In this document: in pieces, positions 1 to 10,192 of the stretch
How positions within the stretch are numbered: the first letter of the stretch is position 1
How the letters are laid out: every line of letters begins with the position of its first letter
Source: Halovulum dunhuangense
GTDB taxonomy: Bacteria > Pseudomonadota > Alphaproteobacteria > Rhodobacterales > Rhodobacteraceae
Reading direction: 5' to 3'
Length of the DNA: 64,000 bases
Assembly (NCBI RefSeq): GCF_013093415.1
Contig: NZ_JABFBC010000001.1
Coordinates: 124,001-188,000 of the forward strand
Made by a program: the position numbers and the translations under genes
The notes under the pieces: generated by a model
Database searches by the model: none
Told to the model about the DNA's origin: nothing
Seen by the model: the letters and a program-made list of their open reading frames with translations, nothing else

Positions 1-2676
1 GGCGAGAAGATCGCCGCCAAGGCCGCCGAGAAGGGCGTCACCCTCAGCGCCGACCAGATCCGCAAGGCGGTCACCGACAGCCTGCGCGCGCTCATGCTGA
101 TCCGCGCCTACCGCATCCGCGGCCACTTGGCCGCCGATCTCGACCCGCTGAAGCTGACGGACCCCACCGACCATCCCGAGCTGGACCCGAAATCCTACGG
201 CTTCACCGATGCCGACATGGACCGGCCCATCTTCATCGACATGGTGCTGGGGCTGGAAACCGCGTCCCTGCGCGAGATCCTGGCGATCCTCAAGCGCACC
301 TATTGCGGCACCTTCGCGCTGCAATACATGCACATCTCGGACCCCGAGCAGGCAGCCTGGCTGAAGGAACGCATCGAGGGTTACGGCAAGGAGATCGCCT
401 TCACCCGCGAGGGCCGGAAGGCGATCCTGAACAAGCTGGTGGAGGCCGAGGGCTTCGAGAAGTTCCTCCACGTCAAGTACACCGGCACCAAGCGCTTCGG
501 CCTCGATGGCGGCGAGGCGCTGATCCCCGCGATGGAACAGATCATCAAGCGCGGCGGCAGCCTGGGCGTGACCGAAATCGTCATCGGCATGCCGCACCGC
601 GGCCGCCTCTCGGTGCTCGCCAACGTGATGGGCAAGCCCTATCGCGCCATCTTCAACGAATTCCAGGGCGGCAGCTTCAAGCCGGACGAGGTCGAGGGCT
701 CCGGCGACGTGAAGTACCACCTGGGCGCCAGTTCGGACCGCGAGTTCGACGGCAACAAGGTGCACCTGTCGCTGACCGCCAACCCCTCCCATCTCGAGGC
801 GGTGAACCCCGTGGTGCTGGGCAAGGCCCGCGCCAAGCAGGAACAGCTGCACGACACCGACCGCCGCGCCGTGCTGCCCGTGCTTCTGCATGGCGACGCG
901 GCCTTCGCGGGCCAGGGCGTGGTGGCGGAATGCTTCGGCCTGTCTGGGCTGAAGGGCCACCGCACCGGGGGCACCATCCATATCGTGGTGAACAACCAGA
1001 TCGGCTTCACCACCGCGCCGATGTACTCGCGTTCATCGCCCTATCCCACCGACATCGCCCTGATGGTCGAGGCGCCGATCTTCCACGTCAACGGCGACGA
1101 CCCAGAGGCCGTGGTCCATGCCGCCAAGGTGGCGACCGAGTTCCGCCAGAAGTTCGGCCGCGACGTCGTCATCGACATCTTCTGCTATCGCCGCTTCGGC
1201 CATAACGAGGGTGACGAGCCGATGTTCACCCAGCCCCTGATGTACAAGGCGATCAAGGGCCACAAGACCACGCTCCAGCTTTATACCGAGCGGCTGGTGC
1301 GCGACGGGCTGATCCCCGAGGGCGAGATCGAGGACATGAAGGCCGCCTTCCAGGCCCGGCTGAACGAGGAGTTCGAGATCGGCAAGGACTTCCGCCCGAA
1401 CAAGGCGGACTGGCTGGACGGCCGCTGGTCGCACCTGAACAAGCAGGGCGAGAAATACCAGCGCGGCAAGACCGCCGTGCCGATGGAGACGCTCAAGGAA
1501 GTCGGCACCGCCCTGACCCGCCTGCCCGACGGCTACAAGCCGCACAAGACGGTCGAGCGCATCCTCGAGGCCAAGCGCCAGATGATCGAGACCGGAGAGG
1601 GCATCGACTGGGCCACCGCCGAGGCGCTGGCATTCGGCACGCTGCTGACCGAGGGCTACCCGGTCCGCCTGTCGGGCCAGGATTCGACGCGCGGCACCTT
1701 CTCGCAGCGCCATTCCGGCATCATCGACCAGGAAACCGAGGAACGCTACCTGCCGCTCAACCACATCAAGCCGGGCCAGGCCACCTACGAGGTGGTCGAC
1801 TCGATGCTGTCGGAATACGCGGTGCTGGGCTTCGAGTACGGCTATTCCCTGGCCGAGCCCAACGCGCTGACCCTGTGGGAGGCGCAGTTCGGCGACTTCG
1901 CCAACGGCGCCCAGATCATGATCGACCAGTTCATCTCCTCGGGAGAGAAGAAGTGGCTGCGCATGTCGGGCCTGGTGATGCTGCTGCCCCACGGCTACGA
2001 AGGCCAGGGCCCCGAGCATTCGTCGGCCCGGCTGGAGCGCTATCTCCAGGCCTGCGCCGAGGACAACTGGATCGTCGCGAACTGCACGACGCCGGCCAAC
2101 TACTTCCACATCCTGCGCCGCCAGCTGCACCGCAGCTACCGCAAGCCGCTGGTCCTGATGACGCCGAAATCGCTGCTGCGCCACAAGCTGGCGGTGTCCA
2201 GGCTCGACGAGATGTCGAACGGCTCCAGCTTCCACCGCGTGCTGTGGGATGACGCGCAATACGGCAATTCCGGCCTCCAGCTGAAGGATGACGAACAGAT
2301 CCGCCGCGTCGTGATCTGCTCGGGCAAGGTCTATTACGACCTGCTGGAAGCCCGCGACGCGCAGGGGCTGGACGATGTCTACCTGCTGCGGCTTGAACAG
2401 TTCTACCCCTTCCCGGCGCAGAGCCTGGTGAAGGAGCTGAAGCGCTTCAAGGCGGCGGAAATCGTGTGGTGCCAGGAAGAGCCCAAGAACCAGGGCGCCT
2501 GGACCTTCGTGGAGCCGAACCTCGAATGGGTTCTCACCCGGATCAAGGCGAAGTGGAAGCGCCCGGCCTATGCGGGCCGCTCCGCCGCCGCCTCTCCGGC
2601 GACCGGCCTCGCGAAAAGCCACAAGGCACAACAGGACGCGTTGGTGAACGACGCGCTGACCGGACAGAAGGACTGA
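1..2676 (+). CDS. sucA: 2-oxoglutarate dehydrogenase E1 component, 5' end outside window
   Basis: Thiamine-diphosphate E1 of the 2-oxoglutarate dehydrogenase complex, which decarboxylates 2-oxoglutarate and passes the succinyl group to the E2 lipoate in the TCA cycle. The frame is open from base 1, leaving 891 residues of a protein usually near 985, so roughly the first 95 residues are missing. The first ATG at base 94 is internal, since codons before it encode family-like sequence. Visible family sequence includes the active-site region [13 protein letters not shown], the [11 protein letters not shown] segment with following VNNQIGFTT (ThDP/metal binding), and the C-terminal [14 protein letters not shown] and EEPKNQGAW stretches. 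The stop is 7 nt before sucB, so the two are almost certainly cotranscribed. Identification is secure. Confidence 0.97.
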   Translation, partial: GEKIAAKAAEKGVTLSADQIRKAVTDSLRALMLIRAYRIRGHLAADLDPLKLTDPTDHPELDPKSYGFTDADMDRPIFIDMVLGLETASLREILAILKRTYCGTFALQYMHISDPEQAAWLKERIEGYGKEIAFTREGRKAILNKLVEAEGFEKFLHVKYTGTKRFGLDGGEALIPAMEQIIKRGGSLGVTEIVIGMPHRGRLSVLANVMGKPYRAIFNEFQGGSFKPDEVEGSGDVKYHLGASSDREFDGNKVHLSLTANPSHLEAVNPVVLGKARAKQEQLHDTDRRAVLPVLLHGDAAFAGQGVVAECFGLSGLKGHRTGGTIHIVVNNQIGFTTAPMYSRSSPYPTDIALMVEAPIFHVNGDDPEAVVHAAKVATEFRQKFGRDVVIDIFCYRRFGHNEGDEPMFTQPLMYKAIKGHKTTLQLYTERLVRDGLIPEGEIEDMKAAFQARLNEEFEIGKDFRPNKADWLDGRWSHLNKQGEKYQRGKTAVPMETLKEVGTALTRLPDGYKPHKTVERILEAKRQMIETGEGIDWATAEALAFGTLLTEGYPVRLSGQDSTRGTFSQRHSGIIDQETEERYLPLNHIKPGQATYEVVDSMLSEYAVLGFEYGYSLAEPNALTLWEAQFGDFANGAQIMIDQFISSGEKKWLRMSGLVMLLPHGYEGQGPEHSSARLERYLQACAEDNWIVANCTTPANYFHILRRQLHRSYRKPLVLMTPKSLLRHKLAVSRLDEMSNGSSFHRVLWDDAQYGNSGLQLKDDEQIRRVVICSGKVYYDLLEARDAQGLDDVYLLRLEQFYPFPAQSLVKELKRFKAAEIVWCQEEPKNQGAWTFVEPNLEWVLTRIKAKWKRPAYAGRSAAASPATGLAKSHKAQQDALVNDALTGQKD

Positions 2677-2683
2677 GAACGAC

Positions 2684-4189
2684 ATGGCCGAGATTCGCGT
2701 GCCCACCCTGGGCGAAAGCGTCACCGAAGCGACGGTGGCGACCTGGTTCAAGAAGCCCGGCGACGCCGTCGCGGTGGACGAGATGCTGTGCGAGCTGGAA
2801 ACCGACAAGGTGACCGTCGAGGTGCCCTCCTCGGTCGCCGGCGTGCTGGACGAGATCGTGGCCAAGGAAGGGGAAACCGTCAGCGTGGACGCCCTTCTCG
2901 CCACCGTGCGCGAGGGCGCCGAGGCCGCGGCACCCAAGCCCGAGGCGAAGCCCGCCGCCGGGGAAGCGCCCGCAAAGGGGGGTGAAACCGTCGATGTCAT
3001 GGTTCCCGCGCTGGGCGAAAGCGTCAGCGAGGCGACCGTTTCCACCTGGTTCAAGAAGCCCGGCGATACCGTGGCCGCCGACGAGATGCTGTGCGAACTG
3101 GAAACCGACAAGGTCTCGGTCGAGGTGCCCTCGCCCGCCGCGGGCGTCCTGTCGGAAATCCTCGCGGATGCCGGCGCGACGGTGCAGGCCGGCGGCAAGC
3201 TGGCCGTGATCGCCTCGGGCGAAGGCGCAGCCGCCGCCCCCGCGCCGAAAGCCGCCCCGGCCGAGGCGCCCGCCGCCGGCACGAGTGCGTCGCGCGACAT
3301 CGAACACGCCCCCTCCGCCCGCAAGCTGATGGAAGAGAAGGGCCTCAAGCCGGGCCAGGTCGAGGGCACCGGAAAGGACGGACGGATCATGAAGGAAGAC
3401 GTGCTGCGCGGCCCGGCCGCCAAACCCGCCGCAGCCCCCGCGCCCGAACCGGCGTCGGTCCCGCGCGCCCCGGTCCCGGCCGAGGACGCCTCGCGCGAGG
3501 AACGCGTCAAGATGACCCGCCTGCGCCAGACCATCGCCCGGCGCCTGAAGGACAGCCAGAACACCGCCGCCATGCTGACCACCTACAACGAGGTGGACAT
3601 GTCCGGCGTCATGGGCCTGCGCAGCGAGTACAAGGACCTGTTCGAGAAGAAGCACGGCGTCAAGCTGGGCTTCATGTCCTTCTTCGTGAAGGCCTGCTGC
3701 CACGCGCTCTTCGAGGTGCCGGAAGTCAACGCCGAGATCGACGGCACCGACATCGTCTACAAGAACTACGTCCACATGGGCGTGGCCGTGGGCACGCCCT
3801 CGGGCCTGGTGGTGCCGGTGCTGCGCGACGCGCACCAGATGGGGTTTGCCGCGATCGAGAAGAAGATCGCCGAACTGGGCGTGCGCGCCCGCGACGGCAA
3901 GCTGTCGATGGCGGAAATGCAGGGCGGCAGCTTCACCATCTCGAATGGCGGCGTCTACGGCTCGCTGATGTCCTCGCCGATCCTGAACCCCCCGCAGTCG
4001 GGTATCCTCGGCATGCACAAGATCCAGGATCGTCCCGTGGCGGAAAAGGGCCAGGTCGTCATCCGCCCGATGATGTATCTCGCGCTCAGCTACGATCACC
4101 GCATCGTGGACGGCAAGGGCGCCGTGACCTTCCTCGTGCGCGTGAAGGAGGCGCTCGAGGATCCGCGCCGCCTGCTGATGGATCTGTGA
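2684..4189 (+). CDS. sucB: 2-oxoglutarate dehydrogenase E2, dihydrolipoyllysine succinyltransferase
   Basis: 501-residue E2 core that transfers succinyl from lipoamide to CoA. Domains in order: lipoyl domain 1 (about 1-80) with lipoylation motif ETDKVTVEV; a Pro/Ala linker; lipoyl domain 2 (about 103-180) with ETDKVSVEV; second linker; peripheral subunit-binding domain (about 205-240, [12 protein letters not shown] and [14 protein letters not shown]); catalytic domain from about 270 ending with [12 protein letters not shown], which holds the active-site His and Asp. Most OGDH E2 proteins have one lipoyl domain, so two is a mild variation; they differ at linkers and several core positions, so this is an established duplication. 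The E1 partner directly upstream and catalytic-domain resemblance to succinyltransferases favour OGDH over pyruvate dehydrogenase. Confidence 0.95.
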   Translation: MAEIRVPTLGESVTEATVATWFKKPGDAVAVDEMLCELETDKVTVEVPSSVAGVLDEIVAKEGETVSVDALLATVREGAEAAAPKPEAKPAAGEAPAKGGETVDVMVPALGESVSEATVSTWFKKPGDTVAADEMLCELETDKVSVEVPSPAAGVLSEILADAGATVQAGGKLAVIASGEGAAAAPAPKAAPAEAPAAGTSASRDIEHAPSARKLMEEKGLKPGQVEGTGKDGRIMKEDVLRGPAAKPAAAPAPEPASVPRAPVPAEDASREERVKMTRLRQTIARRLKDSQNTAAMLTTYNEVDMSGVMGLRSEYKDLFEKKHGVKLGFMSFFVKACCHALFEVPEVNAEIDGTDIVYKNYVHMGVAVGTPSGLVVPVLRDAHQMGFAAIEKKIAELGVRARDGKLSMAEMQGGSFTISNGGVYGSLMSSPILNPPQSGILGMHKIQDRPVAEKGQVVIRPMMYLALSYDHRIVDGKGAVTFLVRVKEALEDPRRLLMDL

Positions 4190-4193
4190 TCCG

Positions 4194-4466
4194 ATGGCGG
4201 ACGACCGGCTTTCCCGCATCCGGGAGGACGAGGCGAAACTGGCGGAACATACCCGCAAGAGCCTTGTCTTCTGGGCCGTCCGCTGGGCCATCGCAGGCAC
4301 CGGCGCCGTGGCGATCGTCGTGTTCACCGGCGATCACCACTGGCTGCTGCCGGCTGCGGCGGCCATCGCCGGCGTGTCGCTGGGCGTGATCCTTGTCGGC
4401 GCCTCGGGCAACCGCAAGCGGCTGGCCCGTGCCCGCGCCGAAGCCGAGGGCCGCGCGCACGACTGA
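4194..4466 (+). CDS. small two-helix membrane protein
   Basis: 90-residue protein between sucB and lpd, starting 4 nt after the sucB stop. The N-terminal 25 residues are charged (RLSRIREDEAKLAEH), followed by two hydrophobic stretches at about 26-46 and 51-72, then a basic tail, so it is probably a two-helix inner membrane protein with both ends cytoplasmic. No catalytic motif is visible and I do not recognise a function. Its place inside the sucAB-lpd operon indicates cotranscription, not necessarily a role in the complex. Confidence 0.7.
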   Translation: MADDRLSRIREDEAKLAEHTRKSLVFWAVRWAIAGTGAVAIVVFTGDHHWLLPAAAAIAGVSLGVILVGASGNRKRLARARAEAEGRAHD

Positions 4467-4565
4467 CCCCGCCCACCGAATATCCAATCCGAGAAACCCT
4501 TGGCTTTTCCACGGGCCGCCCATGGCATAGGCTGGCCCGAACCGTCAGAACCGGAGGTAACACCC

Positions 4566-5954
4566 ATGGCCAGCTATGATGTCATCGTGATCGGCGGGGG
4601 CCCCGGCGGCTATGTCTGCGCGATCCGATGCGCGCAACTCGGGCTCAAGACCGCCTGCATCGAGGGGCGCGGCAGCCTGGGCGGCACCTGCCTGAACGTG
4701 GGCTGCATCCCCTCGAAGGCGATGCTGCACGCCTCTGAACTATACCACGAGGCGCACACCCATTTCGAGGAAATGGGCATCAAGGGCGCCAAGCCCACCG
4801 TCGATCTGCCGCAGATGCTGACCTACAAGCAGTCCACCGTGGACAACAACACCAAGGGCATCGAGTTCCTGTTCAAGAAGAACAAGGTCGACTGGCTCAA
4901 GGGCTGGGGCAAGCTTGCCGGCAAGGGCCGGGTCGAGGTGGACGGCGAGGTGCACGAGGCGAGGCACATCGTGATCGCCACCGGCTCCGAGGCGGCCACG
5001 CTGCCGGGCGTCGAGGTGGACGAGAAGCGGATCGTCACCTCCACCGGCGCGCTGGAGCTGAAATCCGTGCCGAAGCGGCTGGCGGTGATCGGCGCCGGCG
5101 TGATCGGGCTGGAACTGGGCTCGGTCTATGCCCGGCTCGGGTCGGAGGTGACGGTGATCGAGTATCTCGACGTCATCACCCCGGGCATGGACGGCGAAGT
5201 GCAGAAGACCTTCCAGCGGATGCTGAAGAAGCAGGGCCTGAACTTCGTGATGGGCGCGGCCGTGCAGGGCGTGAAGACGGCCAAGGACAGCCTGACCGTC
5301 ACCTACAAGGCCCGCAAGACCGACACGGAGTCCACGCTCGAGGCCGATGTCGTGCTGGTCGCCACCGGCCGCCGCCCCTTCACGAAAGGACTGGGTCTGG
5401 AAGAGGTGGGCGTCGAGATGACGGAACGCGGCCAGATCCGCACCGACGGGCATCTCGCCACCAGCGTTCAGGGCATCTGGGCGCTGGGCGACGTGGTCGC
5501 GGGCCCGATGCTCGCCCACAAGGCCGAGGACGAGGGCATGGCCGTGGCAGAGCGCATCGCCGGACAGGCGGGCCATGTGAACTACGAGGTGATCCCCAGC
5601 GTGATCTACACCGCCCCCGAGGTCGCCGCCGTCGGCAAGACCGAGGAACAGCTCAAGGAAGAGGGCCGCGCCTACAAGGTGGGCAAGTTCCCCTTCATGG
5701 GCAACGCGCGCGCCAAGTCGCATTTCCAGGCCGACGGCTTCGTCAAGATCCTGGCCGACAAGGACACCGACCGGGTGCTGGGCGCCCATATCATCGGCCC
5801 GATGGCAGGCGACCTGATCCACGAGATCTGCGTGGGCATGGAATTCGGCGCCGCCGCCGAGGACATCGCCCGCACCTGCCACGCGCATCCCACCTTTTCG
5901 GAAGCGGTGCGCGAGGCGGCGCTGGCCTGTGGCGACGGGGCGATCCACGCCTGA
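4566..5954 (+). CDS. lpd: dihydrolipoyl dehydrogenase (E3)
   Basis: FAD-dependent E3 that reoxidises dihydrolipoamide with NAD+. The start at 4566 ([15 protein letters not shown]) is preferred over a GTG/ATG-type codon at 4500 because GGAGG lies at 4552-4556 and the FAD-binding GxGxxG motif must be near the N terminus. 462 residues, the normal length. Visible are the redox disulfide [13 protein letters not shown], the NAD-binding [13 protein letters not shown], the second FAD motif [13 protein letters not shown], and the C-terminal [10 protein letters not shown] with the catalytic His-Glu pair. It closes the sucA-sucB operon and is followed by a hairpin with a T-run, so it likely serves the 2-oxoglutarate complex; it could also be shared with other 2-oxoacid dehydrogenases. 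Confidence 0.97.
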   Translation: MASYDVIVIGGGPGGYVCAIRCAQLGLKTACIEGRGSLGGTCLNVGCIPSKAMLHASELYHEAHTHFEEMGIKGAKPTVDLPQMLTYKQSTVDNNTKGIEFLFKKNKVDWLKGWGKLAGKGRVEVDGEVHEARHIVIATGSEAATLPGVEVDEKRIVTSTGALELKSVPKRLAVIGAGVIGLELGSVYARLGSEVTVIEYLDVITPGMDGEVQKTFQRMLKKQGLNFVMGAAVQGVKTAKDSLTVTYKARKTDTESTLEADVVLVATGRRPFTKGLGLEEVGVEMTERGQIRTDGHLATSVQGIWALGDVVAGPMLAHKAEDEGMAVAERIAGQAGHVNYEVIPSVIYTAPEVAAVGKTEEQLKEEGRAYKVGKFPFMGNARAKSHFQADGFVKILADKDTDRVLGAHIIGPMAGDLIHEICVGMEFGAAAEDIARTCHAHPTFSEAVREAALACGDGAIHA

Positions 5955-6019
5955 GGCCCGGTCCCGTGGCAGGCCTCGGATGCCTCCGGCGGGGATATTT
6001 GAAGAAAGTGGAAGACTGG

Positions 6020-6047
6020 GGCCCGCGGCATGTCCGTGGGCCTTTTT
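6020..6047 (+). terminator. rho-independent terminator after lpd
   Basis: A 9-bp stem (GGCCCGCGG at 6020-6028 with CCGTGGGCC at 6034-6042, one G-T pair) and a 5-nt loop is followed by TTTTT. It lies between lpd and the convergent GntR gene that stops at 6052. Confidence 0.8.
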
Positions 6048-6051
6048 CGTT

Positions 6052-6750
6052 TCAGCTGAGCAGCATCCTGAGCCCTGAGGTCACGTCGGCCCGGACCGCC
6101 AGCCGCAGCCCCGGCTCGTCGCCGGCGCGCAGCGCGCCCAGGATCTTGCGGTGGCTTTCGGTCACCGCGCGGCGCCGGTCGGCCGAGTAGAGCGCCCGCA
6201 TCGAGGGGCCGAGTTGCAGCCACACCGTCTCGACCAGGGCCAGCATCGCGGGGGCCTGCGCCCGCAGATACAGGTTGCGGTGGAACTCCTGGTTCAGCCG
6301 CACATAGGCGACCGCGTCACCGCTGCCCAGCACGCCATCGATCTGGTCGTTGATATCCGCCATCCGGTCGATCAGCGCGCCATGCGCGCGCGGCAGGGCG
6401 CGGGCCGACAGCTCCGGTTCCAGAAGCGCGCGCAGGGCGGCGAGTTCCTCGATCCGGTCGTTGCCCAGCACCGGCGTCGTGATCCGCCCCGAGCTTGAGA
6501 GTTTCAGCGCCCCTTCCGCGGCAAGCCGGCGCACCGCCTCGCGCGCGGGCGTCATCGACACGCCGAAATCGGCCGCGATGCCCCGGATCGTCATGGCCTG
6601 GCCGGGCAGCAGGATGCCATGCAGGATGCGGGTGCGCAGCCGGCGGTAGACCTGCTCGTGGGCAGGGGTGCGGCTGTCGCCGCGCTCCACCTCTCCGCCA
6701 TCGGGGGCGGGCATATTTCGGACCGAATTCGCGGGCATGATGCGTGTCAA
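6052..6750 (-). CDS. GntR family transcriptional regulator, FadR (FCD) type
   Basis: 232 residues: N-terminal winged helix (about 25-95, with YRRLRTRILHGILLPGQ and VSMTPAREAVRRLAAEGAL, the characteristic GntR recognition helix) and a C-terminal all-helical FCD ligand-binding domain (about 100-230, ALRALLEPELSARAL and NQEFHRNLYL). FCD members usually sense small carboxylates or amino-acid derivatives, with metal-binding residues in the helical domain. The first ATG is followed by a low-complexity leader, so the start could be some 20 residues downstream. It is divergent from the SH3 gene and has no catabolic operon beside it, so its target cannot be named. The protein length is normal and there is no sign of damage. 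Confidence 0.85.
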   Translation of the reverse strand: MTRIMPANSVRNMPAPDGGEVERGDSRTPAHEQVYRRLRTRILHGILLPGQAMTIRGIAADFGVSMTPAREAVRRLAAEGALKLSSSGRITTPVLGNDRIEELAALRALLEPELSARALPRAHGALIDRMADINDQIDGVLGSGDAVAYVRLNQEFHRNLYLRAQAPAMLALVETVWLQLGPSMRALYSADRRRAVTESHRKILGALRAGDEPGLRLAVRADVTSGLRMLLS

Positions 6751-6806
6751 GAATCACCGAGGCATTTGAGCGTATCGAGTATCATGTTGGCTTTCCGGGG
6801 TGCATT

Positions 6807-7301
6807 ATGTCTCAATTCTACTCCGATCTCCTGTCATGGGCGACCGTGGGCCTTGCCGCCGGCGCGATTTCCCTCGACGGCCTCAGCCTGTCGCCGGCCG
6901 GGCGCGGCGACGCGCCGATCCTGGTGGCCGCCGCTGGCGACACCACCACCCGCGCCATCCTGCGCGAGGCCGCCGCCCGCGCCGCAGCCCCGACGGCCCC
7001 CGCGCCCATCCCCCGGGCCCGGCTCGAACGGGTCACATTCACCGTCCTCGACGGCCCGGACCTGGGCAGCCTGACCAGCGGACTCGACCGTCCCCGCCCC
7101 GCCGAGGGGCGTGTGACCGGCGCATCGGTCAACCTGCGCAGCGGACCCGGCACCGGCTTTCCCGTGATCGGCCGCGCCGCGGGCGGCGACACGCTGCGCA
7201 TGCGCGGGGCCCGCGACGGCGACTGGATCGGCGTCCTGCTGCCCGAAACCGGGGAAGATGCCTGGATCCATGCGGGCCTGTTCCAGCCGCAGGCCGAATG
7301 A
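6807..7301 (+). CDS. SH3-domain (SH3b) protein, probably exported
   Basis: 164 residues from ATG 6807; an in-frame GTG at 6744 would add 21 residues but would overlap the divergent GntR start. The C-terminal third (about 105-160) is a bacterial SH3b domain: GASVNLRSGPGTGFPVIGR, then WIGVLLPETGEDAWIHAGLF. This fold commonly binds peptidoglycan or stabilises periplasmic proteins. The N-terminal 30 residues are moderately hydrophobic but are not a convincing signal peptide, and the middle is Ala/Pro-rich linker. The stop lies 6 nt from the convergent YgjP-like gene. No more exact role can be read. Confidence 0.7.
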   Translation: MSQFYSDLLSWATVGLAAGAISLDGLSLSPAGRGDAPILVAAAGDTTTRAILREAAARAAAPTAPAPIPRARLERVTFTVLDGPDLGSLTSGLDRPRPAEGRVTGASVNLRSGPGTGFPVIGRAAGGDTLRMRGARDGDWIGVLLPETGEDAWIHAGLFQPQAE

Positions 7302-7307
7302 ACCGCC

Positions 7308-8012
7308 TCAGAACCGCCAGGCATGCAGGCTGGCGCCATTGGCGCGCAGCCAGTCGCGCGGGCGCTCATAGCCGGGAAACAGGCCCTCCACCACCCGCCA
7401 GTAGGCCGGCGAATGGTTCATCTCGGCCAGGTGGGCCACCTCGTGGGCGACGACGTAGTCCATCACCTCTGCCGGGGCCAGGATCAGCCGCCAGGACAGC
7501 ATGATCGCGCCCTCGGCCGTGCAGGAGCCCCAGCGCGAGCGGGGATCGCGCAGCGTCAGCCCCCTGTGCGGGCGACCCAGCCGCGCGCTGTGGTGGTCGA
7601 GCCGTGCGACCATCCGCGCCCGCGCCTCCTCGCGCAGCCAGACCAGCGTGCGGCGCGCGAACACCGCGCCTTCGCCGGGCACCTCCAGCGCGTCGCCCAC
7701 CCGCCGGGCGCTGCGCCCGCGCCCCCGGAGCAATGTCAGCTCTTCACCCGCGACCGGAAGCAGGGTGCCGGGGGCGACATTCGGCTGCACGGGACGCTCG
7801 GCGCGGCGTTCCTCGATCCACCACAGGTGCTGGTCCAGGAAGCGCCGGATATCCGCGGCCGGCGTGCGCTGCGGCACGGTCAGGGTAAAGCCGCCGGTGG
7901 CATGGGACATGCGCAGCGTAAGCCGCCGCGCCCGGGCAGAGCGGCGGATCTCCACCTCGCGCAGCAGATCGGCCGGGGCCGCAGGGGACAGCGCCTGCGC
8001 CCCGTCGCTCAC
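7308..8012 (-). CDS. YgjP-like (DUF45/SprT-like) zinc metallopeptidase
   Basis: 234-residue putative metallopeptidase. The zinc motif is HEVAHL (HExxH), with the third ligand expected in the following NHSPAYWRVVEGLFPGY, the usual arrangement of the YgjP/DUF45 family. Upstream is SRWGSCTAEGAIMLSWRL, also typical of the family (RWGSC signature). It overlaps the upstream phaZ gene by 4 nt (ATGA), so the two are translationally coupled. Physiological substrates of the family are largely unknown, and coupling to PHB depolymerase may be only organisational. Confidence 0.88.
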   Translation of the reverse strand: MSDGAQALSPAAPADLLREVEIRRSARARRLTLRMSHATGGFTLTVPQRTPAADIRRFLDQHLWWIEERRAERPVQPNVAPGTLLPVAGEELTLLRGRGRSARRVGDALEVPGEGAVFARRTLVWLREEARARMVARLDHHSARLGRPHRGLTLRDPRSRWGSCTAEGAIMLSWRLILAPAEVMDYVVAHEVAHLAEMNHSPAYWRVVEGLFPGYERPRDWLRANGASLHAWRF

Positions 8013-9301
8013 GCGGTCCCGACGCTGGCCAGCACCGGGCGCCGGCGTTCGCCGCCCGCGGCATGGGCCCGGATGAAATCGCGCACCCGCGGCTGGATCT
8101 CTCCGCGCCAGCGCGAGCCGTTGAAGACGCCGTAATGCCCGACCCGCGCCTGGACGTAATGCGCCCGCATCGCATCGGGCAGGCCGGTCACCAGGCGGTG
8201 CGCCGCCTCGGTCTGGCCAAGGCCGGTGATGTCGTCCTTTTCCCCCTCGATGGTGAGAAGCGCGATATCGCGGATCGCGGCCGGCTCCACAGCCAGGTCG
8301 CGGTGCCGGTAGCGCCCGGTGGCCAGCAGCCGCTTCTGGAACACCCGCTCGATGGTCTGAAGGTAGAATTCCGCCGTCAGGTCCATCACCGCCATGTACT
8401 CGTCGTAAAAGCGCCGATGGCTGGCGGTGCTTTCCCCGTCTCCGCGCACCAGGTTCGTGAAATGCTGCACATGGGCGTCCGTGTGCCGGTCGAGGTTCAT
8501 CGCCATGAAGCCCGACAGTTGCAGGAAACCCGGATAGACCCGCCGCAGGAAGCCCTTGTTGGGCCAGGGCACGGTCAGGACGACATTTCGCTCGAACCAG
8601 CTGAGCGGGTTCTGCATCGCCAGCTCGTTCGGCTTCTTGGGGTTGCAGGCGGTGTCGATGGGCGAACCCATCAGCGTCACCGAAGAGGGCCGCGCCGGAT
8701 CCTCGTCCATCGCCATCAGGCTGGCCGCCACCAGCATCGGCACGCCGGGCTGGCAGACCGCCATCACCGCGGGCCGCGCGCCGTCGCCCTCGGCCGCCAG
8801 GAACTGGCAGAACTCGATCAGGTATTCGGTATAATCCTCCAGGTCGAAATGCCCCTCGGTCACCGGCACCTCGCGCGCGTCGATCCAGTCGGTGACATAG
8901 ACGTCATGCTCGGGCAGCATCGCCTTGACCGTGCCGCGCAGCAGCGTCGCGTAATGCCCCGACATGGGTGCTATGACCAGCACCTTGGGATCGCGGCGCG
9001 CTTCGACCGCCTCGCCCTCGCGGACGAAACGGATCAGGTCGCAGAAGGGCAGCTGCAGGACCACTTCCTGCCGGACCGGCACCGTCTCGCCGCCCACCAC
9101 CGTCTCGTCCAGGCCCCAGTCCGGCTTGCCGTAGCGCCGCGTGGCCGAGATGAACATCTCGCACATCGCGGCCGAGGTCCGCGCCCCGTAGGTTTCGGCG
9201 AAGGGGTTGAACGGGCTCAACAACATCTCGCGGCTCATGCGGGCCGCACTTCGCATCGGAGAAATCGCCGCGTGCGTCATTTCATACGCATGATACAGCA
9301 T
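8009..9301 (-). CDS. phaZ: intracellular polyhydroxyalkanoate (PHB) depolymerase
   Basis: 430-residue alpha/beta-hydrolase of the intracellular PhaZ family, which releases 3-hydroxybutyrate units from storage granules. The nucleophile region reads AVCQPGVP, with Cys instead of Ser as in Ralstonia PhaZ1; the acid is in EGEKDDITG and the catalytic His in VGHYGVFNGSRW. No signal peptide is present, consistent with granule degradation inside the cell. ATG 9301 is preceded on the minus strand by GGGACGAG; a second in-frame ATG lies 21 nt in. It is divergent from the TIGR02300 gene and first in a two-gene unit with the YgjP-like peptidase. No phaC or phasin gene is in the window. Confidence 0.93.
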   Translation of the reverse strand: MLYHAYEMTHAAISPMRSAARMSREMLLSPFNPFAETYGARTSAAMCEMFISATRRYGKPDWGLDETVVGGETVPVRQEVVLQLPFCDLIRFVREGEAVEARRDPKVLVIAPMSGHYATLLRGTVKAMLPEHDVYVTDWIDAREVPVTEGHFDLEDYTEYLIEFCQFLAAEGDGARPAVMAVCQPGVPMLVAASLMAMDEDPARPSSVTLMGSPIDTACNPKKPNELAMQNPLSWFERNVVLTVPWPNKGFLRRVYPGFLQLSGFMAMNLDRHTDAHVQHFTNLVRGDGESTASHRRFYDEYMAVMDLTAEFYLQTIERVFQKRLLATGRYRHRDLAVEPAAIRDIALLTIEGEKDDITGLGQTEAAHRLVTGLPDAMRAHYVQARVGHYGVFNGSRWRGEIQPRVRDFIRAHAAGGERRRPVLASVGTA

Positions 9302-9477
9302 GTCTGCTCGTCCCGGTTGTTATTTTCTTTCGCGGAACCTAGTCCCGTTCCCGCACTGCATCAAGGCAATTCGCAAATGCAACGGGGATTGCCCGCGGCT
9401 GTGTGGATAAGGCTTTGACAAGCGGATTTCCTTGTGGCACGGGACGATTTTCCGAAAGCCCAAGGCAGGAGAGCCCG

Positions 9478-9813
9478 ATGCCCAAGGACGAGTGGGGCGT
9501 AAAACGCCTGTGCCCACAGTGCGACACCAGGTTCTACGACCTGCAGCGCGATCCGATGACCTGTCCCAGCTGTGGCGCGGTCTTCGATCTCGAAAGCCTG
9601 ATGTCGCGCAAATCCTCCAGCGCCCGCGCCGAGCGCCGGGAAGAAAGCCGCGCCGCCGCCGCGACCGAGACCGACGACGCCGTCGTGCTGGATGACGAGG
9701 AAGAGGGCGCGGATGTCGACATCGACGACGAACTGCTCGAAGCCGATGACGACGACGACAATGTCGATCTCGATGACCTGGCCGACGTTCCGGACAACGA
9801 CGACGAAGCCTGA
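9478..9813 (+). CDS. TIGR02300-type acidic zinc-ribbon protein (FYDLN)
   Basis: 111 residues from ATG 9478, preceded by CAGGAGAG; the frame opens upstream but that extension is not family-like. The N-terminal 40 residues contain a zinc ribbon built from CPQC and CPSC around TRFYDLQRDPMTC, the hallmark of this alphaproteobacterial family. The C-terminal half is almost entirely Asp/Glu (for example EADDDDDNVDLDDL) and probably disordered. Function is unknown; ribbon plus acidic tail would suit nucleic-acid or ribosome association, which is only a guess. It is followed by a strong hairpin and tRNA-Ala. Confidence 0.85.
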   Translation: MPKDEWGVKRLCPQCDTRFYDLQRDPMTCPSCGAVFDLESLMSRKSSSARAERREESRAAAATETDDAVVLDDEEEGADVDIDDELLEADDDDDNVDLDDLADVPDNDDEA

Positions 9814-9826
9814 TGCGAAAGCGCGC

Positions 9827-9856
9827 GGGCAGTTCATTTTTCCTCTTGAACTGCCC
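9827..9856 (+). terminator. 10-bp perfect hairpin after the TIGR02300 gene
   Basis: GGGCAGTTCA (9827-9836) pairs perfectly with TGAACTGCCC (9847-9856) around a 10-nt loop that begins with TTTTT. The T-run is in the loop, not after the stem, so this is not a textbook intrinsic terminator. It may terminate weakly, protect the 3' end, or act as a processing site ahead of the tRNA. Confidence 0.5.
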
Positions 9857-9904
9857 AAGGCCCGCCCATAGAAGGGCGGTGCTTCGCGGCCGGGCCGCGA
9901 CTCT

Positions 9905-9980
<76 letters not shown>

Positions 9981-10136
9981 GACCCCTCCTTTCGACAGGC
10001 GAGGACTTGACGGGCCCCGCGCGCGGGCGCGGGTTCGGCCTATGCTGTCGCCGTGATCGGACCCCGTCCGGCACCCTGGCGTGACGGCCGGCACTCCCGC
10101 ATCCTTGCGGTGGCGCGGCTTCCGGTTGCGGGCAAG

Positions 10137-10180
10137 GTGCCAGACGCTTGCCATACGCGTGCCATACACTTTCCAGACGC
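10137..10180. repeat. four tandem 11-bp imperfect repeats (copy A)
   Basis: Four consecutive 11-bp units: gtgccagacgc, ttgccatacgc, gtgccatacac, tttccagacgc. Three of them are almost identical to the block in front of the beta-glucosidase gene at 44245-44300. The period is one helical turn, with a 7-bp core (TGCCATA-like) and 4-bp spacing. The block sits 13 bp beyond the 3' end of the ROK kinase gene in the 212-bp gap after tRNA-Ala. Function unknown; see findings. Confidence 0.7.
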
Positions 10181-10192
10181 CGTTTTCGGCCC

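Noticed and set aside
1033-3582. Very long minus-strand open frame (about 850 codons) opposite sucA and sucB
   Set aside because: Antisense shadow: in this GC-rich DNA the reverse frames of highly biased genes stay open. The translation is low-complexity Ala/Ser/Arg with no domain, and sucA/sucB on the plus strand are clear.
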